Counted from the stretch's first letter, positions 32,922-43,005 are shown. The stretch is 64,000 nucleotides of DNA from Phaeobacter italicus (GCF_001258055.1 NZ_CVRM01000034.1:1-64000); one strand, 5' to 3'. Numbers and translations are program-made. The notes: generated from the sequence alone by a model not told the origin.

Positions 32922-35111
32922 ATGGATCGCGCCGAAATCGTGCATCAGAACTTTCTTGACCATGCGGTGAAGGGCAACTTGCCCGAAGGTGCGGCCCCAT
33001 CAGGCAGGCTTTCACCTGATCTGGCCGTCTCCATCTATCGTGCTCAGGTCCTCAGCCGGGCGCTTGATCGCACCAGCCGCGCTATGCAGAAGGCGGGTCA
33101 GGGGTTTTACACCATCGGATCGTCCGGGCATGAGGGCATGGCAGCGGTGGCTAGGGCGCTGCGGCCAACTGATATGGCGTTTCTGCACTACCGCGATGCC
33201 GCGTTCCAGATTGCGCGCGCCGATCAGGTGCCGGGACAGAATATCGCTTGGGACATGCTTTTGTCCTTTGCCTGTTCGCGAGAGGATCCGACATCGGGCG
33301 GGCGCCACAAGGTGCTGGGCTCCAAGGCGCTGATGATCCCGCCCCAGACCTCGACCATTGCCAGCCACCTCCCCAAGGCGGTTGGTGCGGCCTATTCGAT
33401 TGGCGCTGCGCGGCGGCATGATCCAGAGCACCGCGTCCTGCCGCAGGATGGTCTCGTGATGTGCTCCTTTGGGGATGCTTCGGCCAATCATTCGACCGCT
33501 CAGGGGGCGATCAATACGGCCTGCTGGGCGTCGGTGCAGTCGACCCCGCTGCCGCTGCTCTTTGTTTGCGAAGACAATGGGATCGGCATCTCGACCAAAA
33601 CACCCAAGGGGTGGATCGAGGCCTCCATGTCGCATCGTCCGGGGATGCGCTATTTTCAGGCAGATGGTCTGAACATTCATGACACCTACGAGGTGGCCTG
33701 CGAGGCCGCAAGATACGTGCGAGAGCAACGCAAACCGGCGTTCCTGCATGTTCGCACCGTGCGTCTTTATGGCCATGCGGGGGCCGATGTTCCCACCACA
33801 TATCTGTCAAAGGCAGAAGTGGAGGCGGATGAAGCCAATGATCCCCTGCTGCACAGTGTGCGATTGCTGTCACAGGCCGGCACCCTGTCGCGGCAGGAGG
33901 CCGCCCAGATCTATACCGACACCTGCGCGCGGGTAGAGCGGATCCGCTCGGAGGCGGTTACCAGGCCGCATCTTGAAACCGCAACCGATGTCAGCGCCAG
34001 CCTCATTCCACCGGCGCGCACCTGCAGGTCCGGTAATGGCCCGAGCCCAGAGGCCCGAGCCGAGGTTTTCGGCAGCGATCTGCGCGCTCAGTCAGAGCCG
34101 CAACCGATGAGCCGTCTGATCAACTGGGCGCTGACCGATCTGATGCTGGAGCATGGCGAGCTGGTCGCCATGGGCGAAGACGTCGGCCGCAAGGGCGGTG
34201 TTTATGGCGTGACGCAGAAACTGCAGCAGCGGTTTGGTCCGGATCGGGTGATTGATACGCTGCTGGATGAGCAGTCCATTCTGGGGCTGGCGATCGGGAT
34301 GGGGCATAACGGGTTTGTTCCAATCCCGGAAATCCAGTTCCTTGCCTATCTGCACAATGCCGAAGATCAAATCCGGGGAGAGGCGGCGACACTTCCGTTT
34401 TTCTCTAACGGGCAATTTGCCAACCCTATGGTGCTGCGGATTGCAGGTCTGGGGTATCAAAAGGGGTTTGGTGGGCACTTTCACAATGACAACTCGCTCG
34501 CGGTGCTGCGCGACATTCCGGGCATCGTCATTGCCTGCCCATCAGATGGGGCCGAGGCCGCAATGATGCTGCGGGAGGCGGTGCGTTTGGCTCGCGAAGA
34601 GCAACGTGTCGTCGTCTTTATCGAGCCGATCGCGCTCTACCCCATGCGTGACCTGCATGAGGCCAAGGATGGCGCGTGGATGCGCAGCTATCCCTCGCCG
34701 GATCAGCGGATCGCTCTGGGTGATGTTGGCGTACACGGAGAAGGGACAGACCTTGCCATCGTCACCTATGGCAATGGGCGTTACCTGTCGACGCAGGCTC
34801 AGGCAGAGCTGCACAATCAGGGCATCAATGCGCGCGTCATCGACCTGCGTTGGCTGGCGCCGCTTCCCAAAGATGCGCTGTTGGCAGCTACCAAAGAGTG
34901 CAGCCGCATTCTTATCGTCGACGAATGCCGGACAACGGGAAGCCAGTCTGAGGGGCTTATGGCCATGTTCCATGAGGCAGGCACCAGCCAATTGGCCCGC
35001 GTCGTGGCCGAAGACTGTTTTATTCCCACCGGCCCGGCCTATGCCGCGACCCTGCCGTCAAAAGACAGCATTGTTGTAGCAGCCTTGCGTCTGATTGGAG
35101 AAGATCAATGA
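32922..35111 (+). CDS. Fused 2-oxoacid dehydrogenase E1 (alpha-beta) component
   Basis: A 729-residue thiamine-diphosphate enzyme with both E1 halves in one chain. The alpha half (residues about 1-350) has SSGHEGMAAVARAL, YRDAAFQIA and the cofactor motif FGDASANHSTAQG with CEDN; the usual GDG is GDA here. The beta half (about 390-729) has VAMGEDVGRKGGVYGVTQ, RVIDTLLDEQSILGLAIGM and HFHNDNSLAVLRDIPGI. AAAGGGG precedes the start. No E2 or E3 gene is nearby, so it must borrow them or act as a decarboxylase. It overlaps the next gene by ATGA. Branched-chain oxoacids are the most likely substrates. Confidence 0.87.
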   Translation: MDRAEIVHQNFLDHAVKGNLPEGAAPSGRLSPDLAVSIYRAQVLSRALDRTSRAMQKAGQGFYTIGSSGHEGMAAVARALRPTDMAFLHYRDAAFQIARADQVPGQNIAWDMLLSFACSREDPTSGGRHKVLGSKALMIPPQTSTIASHLPKAVGAAYSIGAARRHDPEHRVLPQDGLVMCSFGDASANHSTAQGAINTACWASVQSTPLPLLFVCEDNGIGISTKTPKGWIEASMSHRPGMRYFQADGLNIHDTYEVACEAARYVREQRKPAFLHVRTVRLYGHAGADVPTTYLSKAEVEADEANDPLLHSVRLLSQAGTLSRQEAAQIYTDTCARVERIRSEAVTRPHLETATDVSASLIPPARTCRSGNGPSPEARAEVFGSDLRAQSEPQPMSRLINWALTDLMLEHGELVAMGEDVGRKGGVYGVTQKLQQRFGPDRVIDTLLDEQSILGLAIGMGHNGFVPIPEIQFLAYLHNAEDQIRGEAATLPFFSNGQFANPMVLRIAGLGYQKGFGGHFHNDNSLAVLRDIPGIVIACPSDGAEAAMMLREAVRLAREEQRVVVFIEPIALYPMRDLHEAKDGAWMRSYPSPDQRIALGDVGVHGEGTDLAIVTYGNGRYLSTQAQAELHNQGINARVIDLRWLAPLPKDALLAATKECSRILIVDECRTTGSQSEGLMAMFHEAGTSQLARVVAEDCFIPTGPAYAATLPSKDSIVVAALRLIGEDQ

Positions 35112-36142
35112 CCCGTACCGCCGTTCTCATCTGCCCCGGTCGCGGCACCTACAACAAGGCCGAGCTTGGCTACCTGTCACGGTTTCACGGTGACAAGGCG
35201 GATTTGTTGGCAGGGTTTGACGCGCAGCGCGTGGACAGGGGGCAGGAAACGGTGACCGCGTTGGATGGGGCTGATCGGTTTTCGATGGCCAAGTTCTCGC
35301 GGGGTGATGTCGCCTCCCCTCTGATCTATGCCAGTGCGCTCGCGGATGCGCAGTCACTGGCAGAGGATATCGAGGTGGTCGCCGTGACCGGCAACTCTAT
35401 GGGGTGGTACATTGCACTCGCAGCGGCCGGAGCGCTGAGCGATCAAGCCGGTTTTGAGGTCGTGAACACAATGGGCGGGCTGATGCAGTCGCAGTTGATT
35501 GGCGGGCAGCTGGTCTATCCCTGTCAGAGCGAAGACTGGCAGCTGGACCTTGTTGCCAAGGCTGAGCTGTTGTCGAAGGTCGATGAGATCAATCAACGTG
35601 CGGAACATGACCTCTCTCTGTCGATTGATCTGGGAGGAATGCTGGTTCTTGCCGGAAACGAAGCCGGGCTTTCGGCTTTTGAAAAAACAGTGCCTGTGCT
35701 GCAGGAGCGGTTCCCGATGCGCCTGCCCAATCATGCGGCGTTCCACACCAAGCTGCAGGAGCCTGTGGCCGCTGAAGGCCGCGCCCGGCTGTCTGCTGAT
35801 CTGTTCCGCCAGCCTGTCAAACCGATGATTGATGGACGCGGCCAGATCTGGTGGCCCGGCGCAAACACGGTTGAGGCGCTGTGGTCCTATACCCTTGGTA
35901 CCCAGGTGGTCGAACCATACGACTTTACTCGTGCGGTTCAGGTTGCGGCACGCGAATTCGCGCCGGATCTTTTTATCATTACCGGGCCCGGCACCACGCT
36001 GGGCGGTGCCATTGCGCAGTCGCTGGTTCAAATCAATTGGTGTGGCCTGTCGGGTAAAGCGGACTTCAAGGCGCGTCAGGCTGACAATCCGGTGGTCATC
36101 TCGATGGGCGATGCTGAGCAACGCAAAGTGGTCACACCCTGA
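35108..36142 (+). CDS. Malonyl-CoA:ACP transacylase-like protein
   Basis: A 344-residue acyltransferase of the FabD superfamily. The N-terminal ICPGRGTYNKAELGYL replaces the FPGQGSQ of FabD. The nucleophile elbow is VTGNSMGWYIAL (Ser within GNSMG) and the catalytic His lies in LPNHAAFHTKLQEP. It is translationally coupled to the fused E1, which suggests that the acyl group made by E1 is its substrate or that both belong to a fatty-acid priming step. It ends directly against the stop of the convergent cyclase gene, with no spacer. Family is clear; substrate is inferred. Confidence 0.78.
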   Translation: MTRTAVLICPGRGTYNKAELGYLSRFHGDKADLLAGFDAQRVDRGQETVTALDGADRFSMAKFSRGDVASPLIYASALADAQSLAEDIEVVAVTGNSMGWYIALAAAGALSDQAGFEVVNTMGGLMQSQLIGGQLVYPCQSEDWQLDLVAKAELLSKVDEINQRAEHDLSLSIDLGGMLVLAGNEAGLSAFEKTVPVLQERFPMRLPNHAAFHTKLQEPVAAEGRARLSADLFRQPVKPMIDGRGQIWWPGANTVEALWSYTLGTQVVEPYDFTRAVQVAAREFAPDLFIITGPGTTLGGAIAQSLVQINWCGLSGKADFKARQADNPVVISMGDAEQRKVVTP

Positions 36143-37714
36143 TCAGTCAAGTCGAGAGGAAAGATCCGCGAGGGGGATCGCGTATGCCTCCACCGGGCGA
36201 GACACATTGTGCAGGCTGACAGCCCCAAGAGAGATGCCATCCTCCGCATCGCCCAAGAGATCGCGACTGACAACGATTGGATGGCCACAGGTCTTGCCAT
36301 AGTCCCCCAACCGGGCCGCGATGTTTGCGGCCTGGCCAATGACAGTGAAGTCCAGCCGTTCGCGCGAACCAACATTGCCATATGTGACACCGCCATACGC
36401 AAGCCCGATCGCGCACTCGCTGCGTTGACCGGTGTCTTCGTGAACGGCCTTGTCTAGATGAGCAACAATGCAGCGAGCGGATTTCAGGGCTTGCGCGCGG
36501 GCTGCGTCTGGCGTGTCGCCTGCAGGGAACACCGCCAGAACCGCGTCGCCGATGAACTTCAGCACCTCGCCGCCGTGATCATGGACGATGGTCGATGCGG
36601 TTTCAAAAAAGGTGTTGAGCAGGTCGATGTAGGCTGTCCGTCCCAGCTCCTCTTCGAGGCGGGTTGAGTTGCGCAGATCGCAGAACATGATGGCGGCATC
36701 GATGTCATCCCCGTCACCCCGGCGAATTTCACCCCCGAGCACCCGCGCGCCACTGCGTTTGCCGACATAGGTTTCAAGCAGTGATTGCGCATTCTCGCGC
36801 TGCATGAACACCTCGTAGAAGCGGGCGATCACCGCAGAGCATTCAAAGATCAAACCTAGGTTCTCGGTCGAGAACCCGTCAGGGTGATTTGAGGCGACTG
36901 TCAGCACATTGATCCGCCCGTCGGAAAAAGGCAGTGGCATCGCGACATAATCGGTTGCGCCGTCTTCCTGCAGATCCTTGAGGATGGGAAAGGCATCGCT
37001 TGGCTGGTCTGTACCCAGCCTGTGACGGATGCCACCCAACCCGTTTGACACATGGCGGAGCGGGCTGTTTTGAAACGCTGGGTGGTCGTGGATTTCGTAA
37101 CTCGGTGCGTAGGTGGTGACGGAACTGTCCTTGCGGCTCCAGATGAAATTCTTGCCCGCAATCATGGGATGGAGCGACCAGGCCATCACTGACAAGCGCG
37201 ACAGATGAACCCCGTGTTCCACCAGTTTCTCCGCCAGATTCTGGGTGAAATCCTCGGGTGTTGCGTGTTGTGCGGCCTCTCGCATCAGCCAATCGACGAG
37301 TGGGCCGGAGATGCTCCCGTAGTCCGGGGCGTCAAGGGTGTTGGTTCCAAGGTCGATTTCAACCTCGGAATTCGGCATGAAACTCACATGGCCCGCGATG
37401 CCAGCGGCTTCGGGCAGGGCATCATCATAGGACCAGACCGAGTTTTCCAGATGCTTTTGGCCGATGTCCAGATCCCGGTAGCCCGCTGTCCCCTTGAAGG
37501 GGCAAAATGTCTGGTGGCCGTTTGCTGCGCCGATACAGCTGTGCACGTCTTCTTGCGGGAAGTAGACCGCAGGTGGAAGGCGGGTTTCGTACATCACCTT
37601 GGCTTGCGTGCTCTGAGCGATGATGCGCCCTCCGAGGCGAGCGGTGACGGGTCCGCGCAGGGGTTCTACGAGGATGCCATAGGCCGGGCGGGCGGAAGCG
37701 GCGCGCATGTTCAT
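36143..37714 (-). CDS. DUF427-class III adenylate cyclase fusion protein
   Basis: A 523-residue protein. Residues about 15-115 match the DUF427 domain (TRLPPAVYFPQEDV, CPFKGTAGYRDL). A middle region of about 200 residues resembles a sensor, possibly GAF-like (TDYVAMPLPFSDG). The C-terminal cyclase domain has both metal aspartates (MFCDLRNSTRLEEEL and VLKFIGDAVLAVF) and the Asn-Arg pair in VIGQAANIAARLGDYG. Lys in LKFIGD and Thr in FTVIG fit ATP use. There is no transmembrane segment. The DUF427 fusion is unusual; what it senses is unknown. The gene ends back to back with the malonyltransferase-like gene. Confidence 0.82.
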   Translation of the reverse strand: MNMRAASARPAYGILVEPLRGPVTARLGGRIIAQSTQAKVMYETRLPPAVYFPQEDVHSCIGAANGHQTFCPFKGTAGYRDLDIGQKHLENSVWSYDDALPEAAGIAGHVSFMPNSEVEIDLGTNTLDAPDYGSISGPLVDWLMREAAQHATPEDFTQNLAEKLVEHGVHLSRLSVMAWSLHPMIAGKNFIWSRKDSSVTTYAPSYEIHDHPAFQNSPLRHVSNGLGGIRHRLGTDQPSDAFPILKDLQEDGATDYVAMPLPFSDGRINVLTVASNHPDGFSTENLGLIFECSAVIARFYEVFMQRENAQSLLETYVGKRSGARVLGGEIRRGDGDDIDAAIMFCDLRNSTRLEEELGRTAYIDLLNTFFETASTIVHDHGGEVLKFIGDAVLAVFPAGDTPDAARAQALKSARCIVAHLDKAVHEDTGQRSECAIGLAYGGVTYGNVGSRERLDFTVIGQAANIAARLGDYGKTCGHPIVVSRDLLGDAEDGISLGAVSLHNVSRPVEAYAIPLADLSSRLD

Positions 37715-37818
37715 TCGGATGTCCCGGATCTGGTCGGCAGGGACATGTCCCTGTCAAATGTCAAAACCGATGTGGTGCGCCGGGTCAGGATTTTCCAGAC
37801 CTGATCCGGCAATTGGCA

Positions 37819-38520
37819 TCATACCATACGGATGACATCCTTGTTGATCGACAGGACATAGCCCCGTTTGGCAATGTTCTTGACCAGCAACTCGCTGACC
37901 ATTTGGTTGCCCAACGTATCACGCAGACGCTTGATCCGGGTTGCGCCAGCGGCCTCTTCGCAGTCGATGGCGGGACGGCCAGAGATCATCGCCTCGATTT
38001 CCGCACCTGACAGGACGTCGTCGTCCAGGCGGGCTTCTGCGAGAACCGATAGCGTCTCCATCGCCGCAGCGCTCAGCTTGAAACCCATGTTGTTGAGGTA
38101 GACGGTATTTTCCTCGCGGCTGATCAGCAGCTCTGTCACCTGGATACCCGCCCGTTCGATCTGTGCCATGCGTCTGTTCAGCATCACGAGCATCGCCAGC
38201 ACGACCAAGGCCGCAACCATCATCATGGTCGCAAAAACCAGCAGCACGAAAATCACCATCCGGTAGCTGGTCAGTGTTTCAGCAAAAGCCGTCCCGGACT
38301 GTGCGAGGATTTCCAGCAGCTTGATTTCTGCCTGGGTGGTCAGGTCATTTTCAATAAACACCCGCTCGACCCGGGCGTTGAATGCGTTGGCGTCGGGTAG
38401 GGTCAGAAGCAAAACGGTGCCGGCAATAGCCAAAAGCGCCACGATGGCCGCAATCCCCAGCGCGATCACCCGGCTCCCCGCTGCGCGGACCTCAGAAACG
38501 GAGATAGTAGGGTCCGGCAT
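37819..38520 (-). CDS. Membrane-anchored winged-helix regulator
   Basis: A 233-residue protein with two transmembrane helices (about residues 18-41 and 86-113) and a C-terminal OmpR/PhoB-type winged helix (FKLSAAAMETLSVLAEARLD, then TRIKRLRDTLGNQMVSELLV and RGYVLSINKD). This inverts the ToxR/CadC order, in which the winged helix is N-terminal. A short periplasmic loop of about 40 residues lies between the helices. The start at 38520 is preceded by AAAGGAAAG, inside the previous gene, which it overlaps by 29 bp. It may sense the periplasm and bind DNA from the membrane; partner and targets are unknown. Confidence 0.7.
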   Translation of the reverse strand: MPDPTISVSEVRAAGSRVIALGIAAIVALLAIAGTVLLLTLPDANAFNARVERVFIENDLTTQAEIKLLEILAQSGTAFAETLTSYRMVIFVLLVFATMMMVAALVVLAMLVMLNRRMAQIERAGIQVTELLISREENTVYLNNMGFKLSAAAMETLSVLAEARLDDDVLSGAEIEAMISGRPAIDCEEAAGATRIKRLRDTLGNQMVSELLVKNIAKRGYVLSINKDVIRMV

Positions 38521-38797
38521 CGGCTTTCCTTTGGGCCAGTCCTTCGGGTCCGAAAACCGACATGACATTGAGAAGGGTCCAGCCTTCCGCCGACAGGCGA
38601 CTGGCGATTTCAGCCTTGGCGGCAGGCTTGCTGCAGGCTCCGCCGATCTGCGCCACACCATAGTGGAGCCGCAGAGGTGAATCCTGTTTGGCTTTGTAAT
38701 CGGCATAGCATTCCGCTGCCGACGCTGGTCGCGCATCTGCGATCAGTCCACCCACAAGGGCTGCGATCAGTGCACAGGGAAGAAGCATGTGTTTCAT
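38492..38797 (-). CDS. Small exported protein coupled to the membrane regulator
   Basis: A 101-residue protein with a signal peptide (MKHMLLPCALIAALVGGLIADARPASA) and two cysteines (AECYADY and GGACSKP) in the mature part, which could form a disulfide. The C-terminal EGWTLLNVMSVFGPEGLAQRK has no family I can name. Start 38797 is chosen; the frame back to 38839 lacks support. The 29-bp overlap with the winged-helix gene implies coupled translation, so it is a candidate periplasmic partner or ligand of the regulator. Confidence 0.62.
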   Translation of the reverse strand: MKHMLLPCALIAALVGGLIADARPASAAECYADYKAKQDSPLRLHYGVAQIGGACSKPAAKAEIASRLSAEGWTLLNVMSVFGPEGLAQRKADAGPYYLRF

Positions 38798-38965
38798 GCC
38801 ATCACCCTGCGCGTTCGGGACGCGATATTCAATAACCACAGGCCGTTGCGGGCGTTGATATCGGATATCAAGCGGGCGTTATTGCCTGTCCGGCGGGGGT
38901 GGAGACAGGCTGACTGCATCGGTCCCAGGACCAATTGATTTGCAGCTTCTCAGGAAGGATACACC

Positions 38966-39463
38966 ATGTTCCGCATTCGCAGCGCCGCCAAGGACATCGC
39001 TGGTCAGACAACCGGCAAGACCAAACACCACCATAGGTTCATCACGCTTGTCGTGGCCGCAGCGGTGGCCATCACGGGTTTTACTGCTGCACCGGCCCGC
39101 GCTGATGAAGATGTTGCAAAGGTTCTCGCGGGTCTTGCCGTGCTGGGCATCATCGGGGCGATTGTCAACAAGGCAGACGATAACGACAATCACCATGTCA
39201 GCCGCCCGCATCACCCGCATCGGCCCAAGCCGCTGCCCCCGCGTATCGCCCGATATGACCTGCCTGCGCAGTGCGTGAAGTATTTCCCCCGCTACAGCCA
39301 GAGCCGCACGCTGATCGGGCGGGGCTGCCTGCGCAAGAATTATCGCTACGAGCACGACCTGCCGAGCGCCTGCCGCGTGACCTTTTGGAACGGTCAGCGC
39401 AACCGAACAGGATACCGCCCCGAGTGCCTGACAAACCGTGGCTATCGCATCACACGTCGCTGA
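38966..39463 (+). CDS. Hypothetical exported His/Pro-rich protein
   Basis: A 165-residue protein. After a basic lead (TTGKTKHHHR) comes a hydrophobic export segment (FITLVVAAAVAITGFTAAPARA). A second hydrophobic patch (VLAGLAVLGIIGAIV) precedes a His/Pro-rich linker (NHHVSRPHHPHRPKPLPPR) and a C-terminal domain with four Cys (QCVKYF, GCLRKN, ACRVTF, ECLTNR). AGGAAGGATACACC precedes the start. I recognise no function. The cysteines and export suggest a disulfide-bonded envelope protein. A strong terminator follows. Confidence 0.68.
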   Translation: MFRIRSAAKDIAGQTTGKTKHHHRFITLVVAAAVAITGFTAAPARADEDVAKVLAGLAVLGIIGAIVNKADDNDNHHVSRPHHPHRPKPLPPRIARYDLPAQCVKYFPRYSQSRTLIGRGCLRKNYRYEHDLPSACRVTFWNGQRNRTGYRPECLTNRGYRITRR

Positions 39464-39491
39464 AATAAGGCGACGGGTGTCGAGCAGACCT

Positions 39492-39515
39492 GGGGGGCCT
39501 TTGCCCCCCTTTTTT
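39492..39515 (+). terminator. Intrinsic terminator
   Basis: GGGGGGC at 39492-39498 and GCCCCCC at 39503-39509 with loop CTTT, followed by six T residues. It closes the transcript of the His/Pro-rich protein gene before rnhB. Confidence 0.92.
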
Positions 39516-39570
39516 GCTGTTTGAGAGCGTGTGGCTTGCGCCGCGCCGCAAAACCGGATCAGACAGTCAT

Positions 39571-40188
39571 ATGGAACATCCTGATTACAGTTTGGAAGCG
39601 GCCGCCATCGCGCGTGGCCATAGACGCATCGCTGGCGTGGACGAGGTGGGCCGTGGCCCTTTGGCAGGGCCGGTCACGGCTGCGGCTGTCATTCTTGACC
39701 CGGACGCCATTCCCGACGGGCTGAATGATTCAAAAAAGCTGAGCGCCAAAAAACGAGAGGCGGTAGAGGCTGACATATTTCAGTCGGCAGAGGTGTCTAT
39801 TGCACACGCTAGCGTGGAAGAGATTGATTCATTGAACATTTTGCGCGCGTCGCATCTTGCGATGGAACGTGCTGTCGCTGCGCTCGACCCTCCCCCTGAC
39901 TATCTGTTGATTGATGGCAACCTGATCCCGAAGGGTGTGCAGCAGCCTGCGGAATTCGTGATCAAGGGCGATGGCAAATCAGTTTCGATCGCCGCGGCCT
40001 CGATCGTCGCAAAGCTGGCACGCGATCGGATCATGGTGGATTTGGCGCAACAGTTTCCGGGATATGGTTGGGATAAAAATGCGGGCTACCCGTCCAAACA
40101 ACATCGCGAAGCGCTGATCGAGATCGGTGTGACCCCACATCATCGTCGTTCCTTTAAGCCGGTACACAAGATATTGTATCAAGAGTGA
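39571..40188 (+). CDS. rnhB: Ribonuclease HII
   Basis: A 205-residue enzyme that removes ribonucleotides from DNA-RNA hybrids. The catalytic segment GVDEVGRGPLAGPVTAAAVI is near residues 21-40, with further conserved DSKKLSAKKRE, LLIDGN and GYPSKQHREALIEIGVTPHHR (split). The start at 39571 (MEHPDYSLE) is chosen; a frame open to 39514 overlaps the terminator. It precedes ccrM by 110 bp, an order common in this group. Confidence 0.94.
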   Translation: MEHPDYSLEAAAIARGHRRIAGVDEVGRGPLAGPVTAAAVILDPDAIPDGLNDSKKLSAKKREAVEADIFQSAEVSIAHASVEEIDSLNILRASHLAMERAVAALDPPPDYLLIDGNLIPKGVQQPAEFVIKGDGKSVSIAAASIVAKLARDRIMVDLAQQFPGYGWDKNAGYPSKQHREALIEIGVTPHHRRSFKPVHKILYQE

Positions 40189-40224
40189 AGCGCACGGCGT
40201 TGTTCTAAAAAACAAATTGACCTC

Positions 40225-40229
40225 GATTC
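40225..40229. promoter_or_regulatory. GANTC methylation site in the ccrM upstream region
   Basis: GATTC lies 70 bp upstream of the ccrM start, just after a TTGACC that could be a -35 element (40217-40222). A GANTC within the promoter would let the methylase feed back on its own gene, as reported for Caulobacter. Position only; no test of activity. Confidence 0.35.
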
Positions 40230-40262
40230 CCCGATAACTCATCCTGTGGACAACCAAAATGA

Positions 40263-41402
<1,140 letters not shown>

Positions 41403-41465
41403 TCCCACCCTTTTCACAACCTGTGTGAAACCGCAGGCGCCGTCCATTGGGGCGGCGCCAGACTT

Positions 41466-41492
41466 GCCCCGCCCGTCCGGCGGGGCCTTTTT
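41466..41492 (+). terminator. Intrinsic terminator after ccrM
   Basis: GCCCCGCC at 41466-41473 and GGCGGGGC at 41479-41486 form an 8-bp stem with loop CGTCC, followed by CTTTTT. Confidence 0.85.
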
Positions 41493-41616
41493 GCTATCTG
41501 GGGTGTCCTCGTGCGGGTGCGGCCCGGACGCACATTCCGACCTTTTCGCGCGCGTGATACGCACGTGCAAACGATCCCGTCAGCAGTTAGTTTGATGGCA
41601 GGACAGGCGCTGATGC

Positions 41617-43005
41617 ATGGAACCCAGCACGATGGAAAAAACGGCCCCGCCGCCACCATTGGATAGTGATGCAGCTCTGGCGAGCCAGGAAACGCCCTAT
41701 GCGCTGGACGCGCTGACAGAGCACAAACGTAACGGTCTTGAACTGGCTGTGCGGGCACGTTGGATTGCGATGGCGATCACGGCGGTGTTCCTTGTCTACA
41801 TCAACCCGCACTGGGATGTTCTCTACTACCATTTCATTCTGGCCCTGATCTGCATCAACGGCTGGTTCATCCGTCGGGTCGGGCGTGTCGGCCAGTCCCG
41901 GATGGAGCTTTTGCTGATCTACATTGATCTGGCGATCATGACCTTTGGCATGGTGGTGCCCAATCCGTTCAGCGACAATTCCACCCCACTGCGGATGCAA
42001 TATCGGTTCGACAATTTCCTGTATTTCTTCATCATTCTTGCAGCCGGAACGCTGGCCTATTCGTGGCGGACCGTCATGGCCATAGGCGTCTGGACGGTCA
42101 CGATGTGGCTGGTGGCCGCGCTGATTGCCTGGTGGCTCACGGACCCTGTGCCGGGGCTGACAGAAGGTGTCATGGCGGTGGTAGGGTACGACCCGATCAT
42201 GGCGGAGTTCATGGACCCCAACAGCTTTGGATTGCAGCTGCGGCTGCAAGAGGCCGTGGTTTTCCTGATCGTCGCAGCGACATTGGCGGCGTCCTCGCGT
42301 CGTTTCTATATCCTGATCCAGAACAATGCCGGGCTGGAACGGGAAAGAGCCAACCTGTCGCGCTATTTCTCGCCCAATGTGGTCAGCCAGCTGTCCCAGA
42401 ATGACGAGCCGCTGAAACAGGTCCGCAGGCAGGATGTGGCCGTGATGTTCATCGACATCATTGGCTTTACCAAACTCGCTGCAGAGCAGGACGCCTATCA
42501 CGTCATTCAGCTCTTGCAGGAGTTCCATGGCCGGATGGAGACGGAGGTTTTCCGCCATGATGGAACCTTGGACAAGTACCTGGGAGACGGGCTTATGGCG
42601 ACATTCGGGACGCCGGTCGCAGGCGCAAGGGACGCCACAAATGCGCTTGCCTGTGCCCGATCAATGCAGCTCACCCTGGAGCGCTGGAACACTGACCGTC
42701 GCCGCGCGGGTGAACAAGAGATAGAGGTCGGCATTGGCGTGCATTTTGGTGAAACGGTTCTGGGTGATATCGGCGCGAACCGGCTGGAATATGCGGTGAT
42801 CGGAAATACGGTGAACGTTGCGGCCCGGCTGGAAGAGCGCACCAGACGACTGGGGGCGCAGATCATCATCAGCGATGCCCTGTTGCAGCGCGCGCGGGAG
42901 GAGGGCGGAGACCCCGACCTGTGGGAGGGATTTGTTGCCCACCCGGATCAGGAGCTGCGCGGATTGAACCAACCCCTGTCGCTCTGGGCTCTGCCGCGGG
43001 TTTGA
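41617..43005 (+). CDS. Membrane class III adenylate/guanylate cyclase
   Basis: A 462-residue protein with an N-terminal membrane domain of about five to six helices (residues 45-225), a short linker (ERERANLSRYFSPNVVSQL) and a cyclase domain. Both metal aspartates (VMFIDIIGFTKLAAE and LDKYLGDGLMATFG) and the Asn-Arg pair (VIGNTVNVAARLEER) are present. Lys in DKYLGD fits ATP; the second specificity position is Ala (YAVIG), so nucleotide preference is not fixed. The RYFSPNVV linker is typical of this group. It should make a cyclic nucleotide in response to a membrane signal. Confidence 0.88.
   Translation: MEPSTMEKTAPPPPLDSDAALASQETPYALDALTEHKRNGLELAVRARWIAMAITAVFLVYINPHWDVLYYHFILALICINGWFIRRVGRVGQSRMELLLIYIDLAIMTFGMVVPNPFSDNSTPLRMQYRFDNFLYFFIILAAGTLAYSWRTVMAIGVWTVTMWLVAALIAWWLTDPVPGLTEGVMAVVGYDPIMAEFMDPNSFGLQLRLQEAVVFLIVAATLAASSRRFYILIQNNAGLERERANLSRYFSPNVVSQLSQNDEPLKQVRRQDVAVMFIDIIGFTKLAAEQDAYHVIQLLQEFHGRMETEVFRHDGTLDKYLGDGLMATFGTPVAGARDATNALACARSMQLTLERWNTDRRRAGEQEIEVGIGVHFGETVLGDIGANRLEYAVIGNTVNVAARLEERTRRLGAQIIISDALLQRAREEGGDPDLWEGFVAHPDQELRGLNQPLSLWALPRV

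Noticed and set aside
39000-39260. CRISPR-like or tandem repeat signal from repeated CAC/CAT His codons
   Set aside because: The repeats are His/Pro codons of an exported protein, without regular spacers. No CRISPR array was seen in the window.
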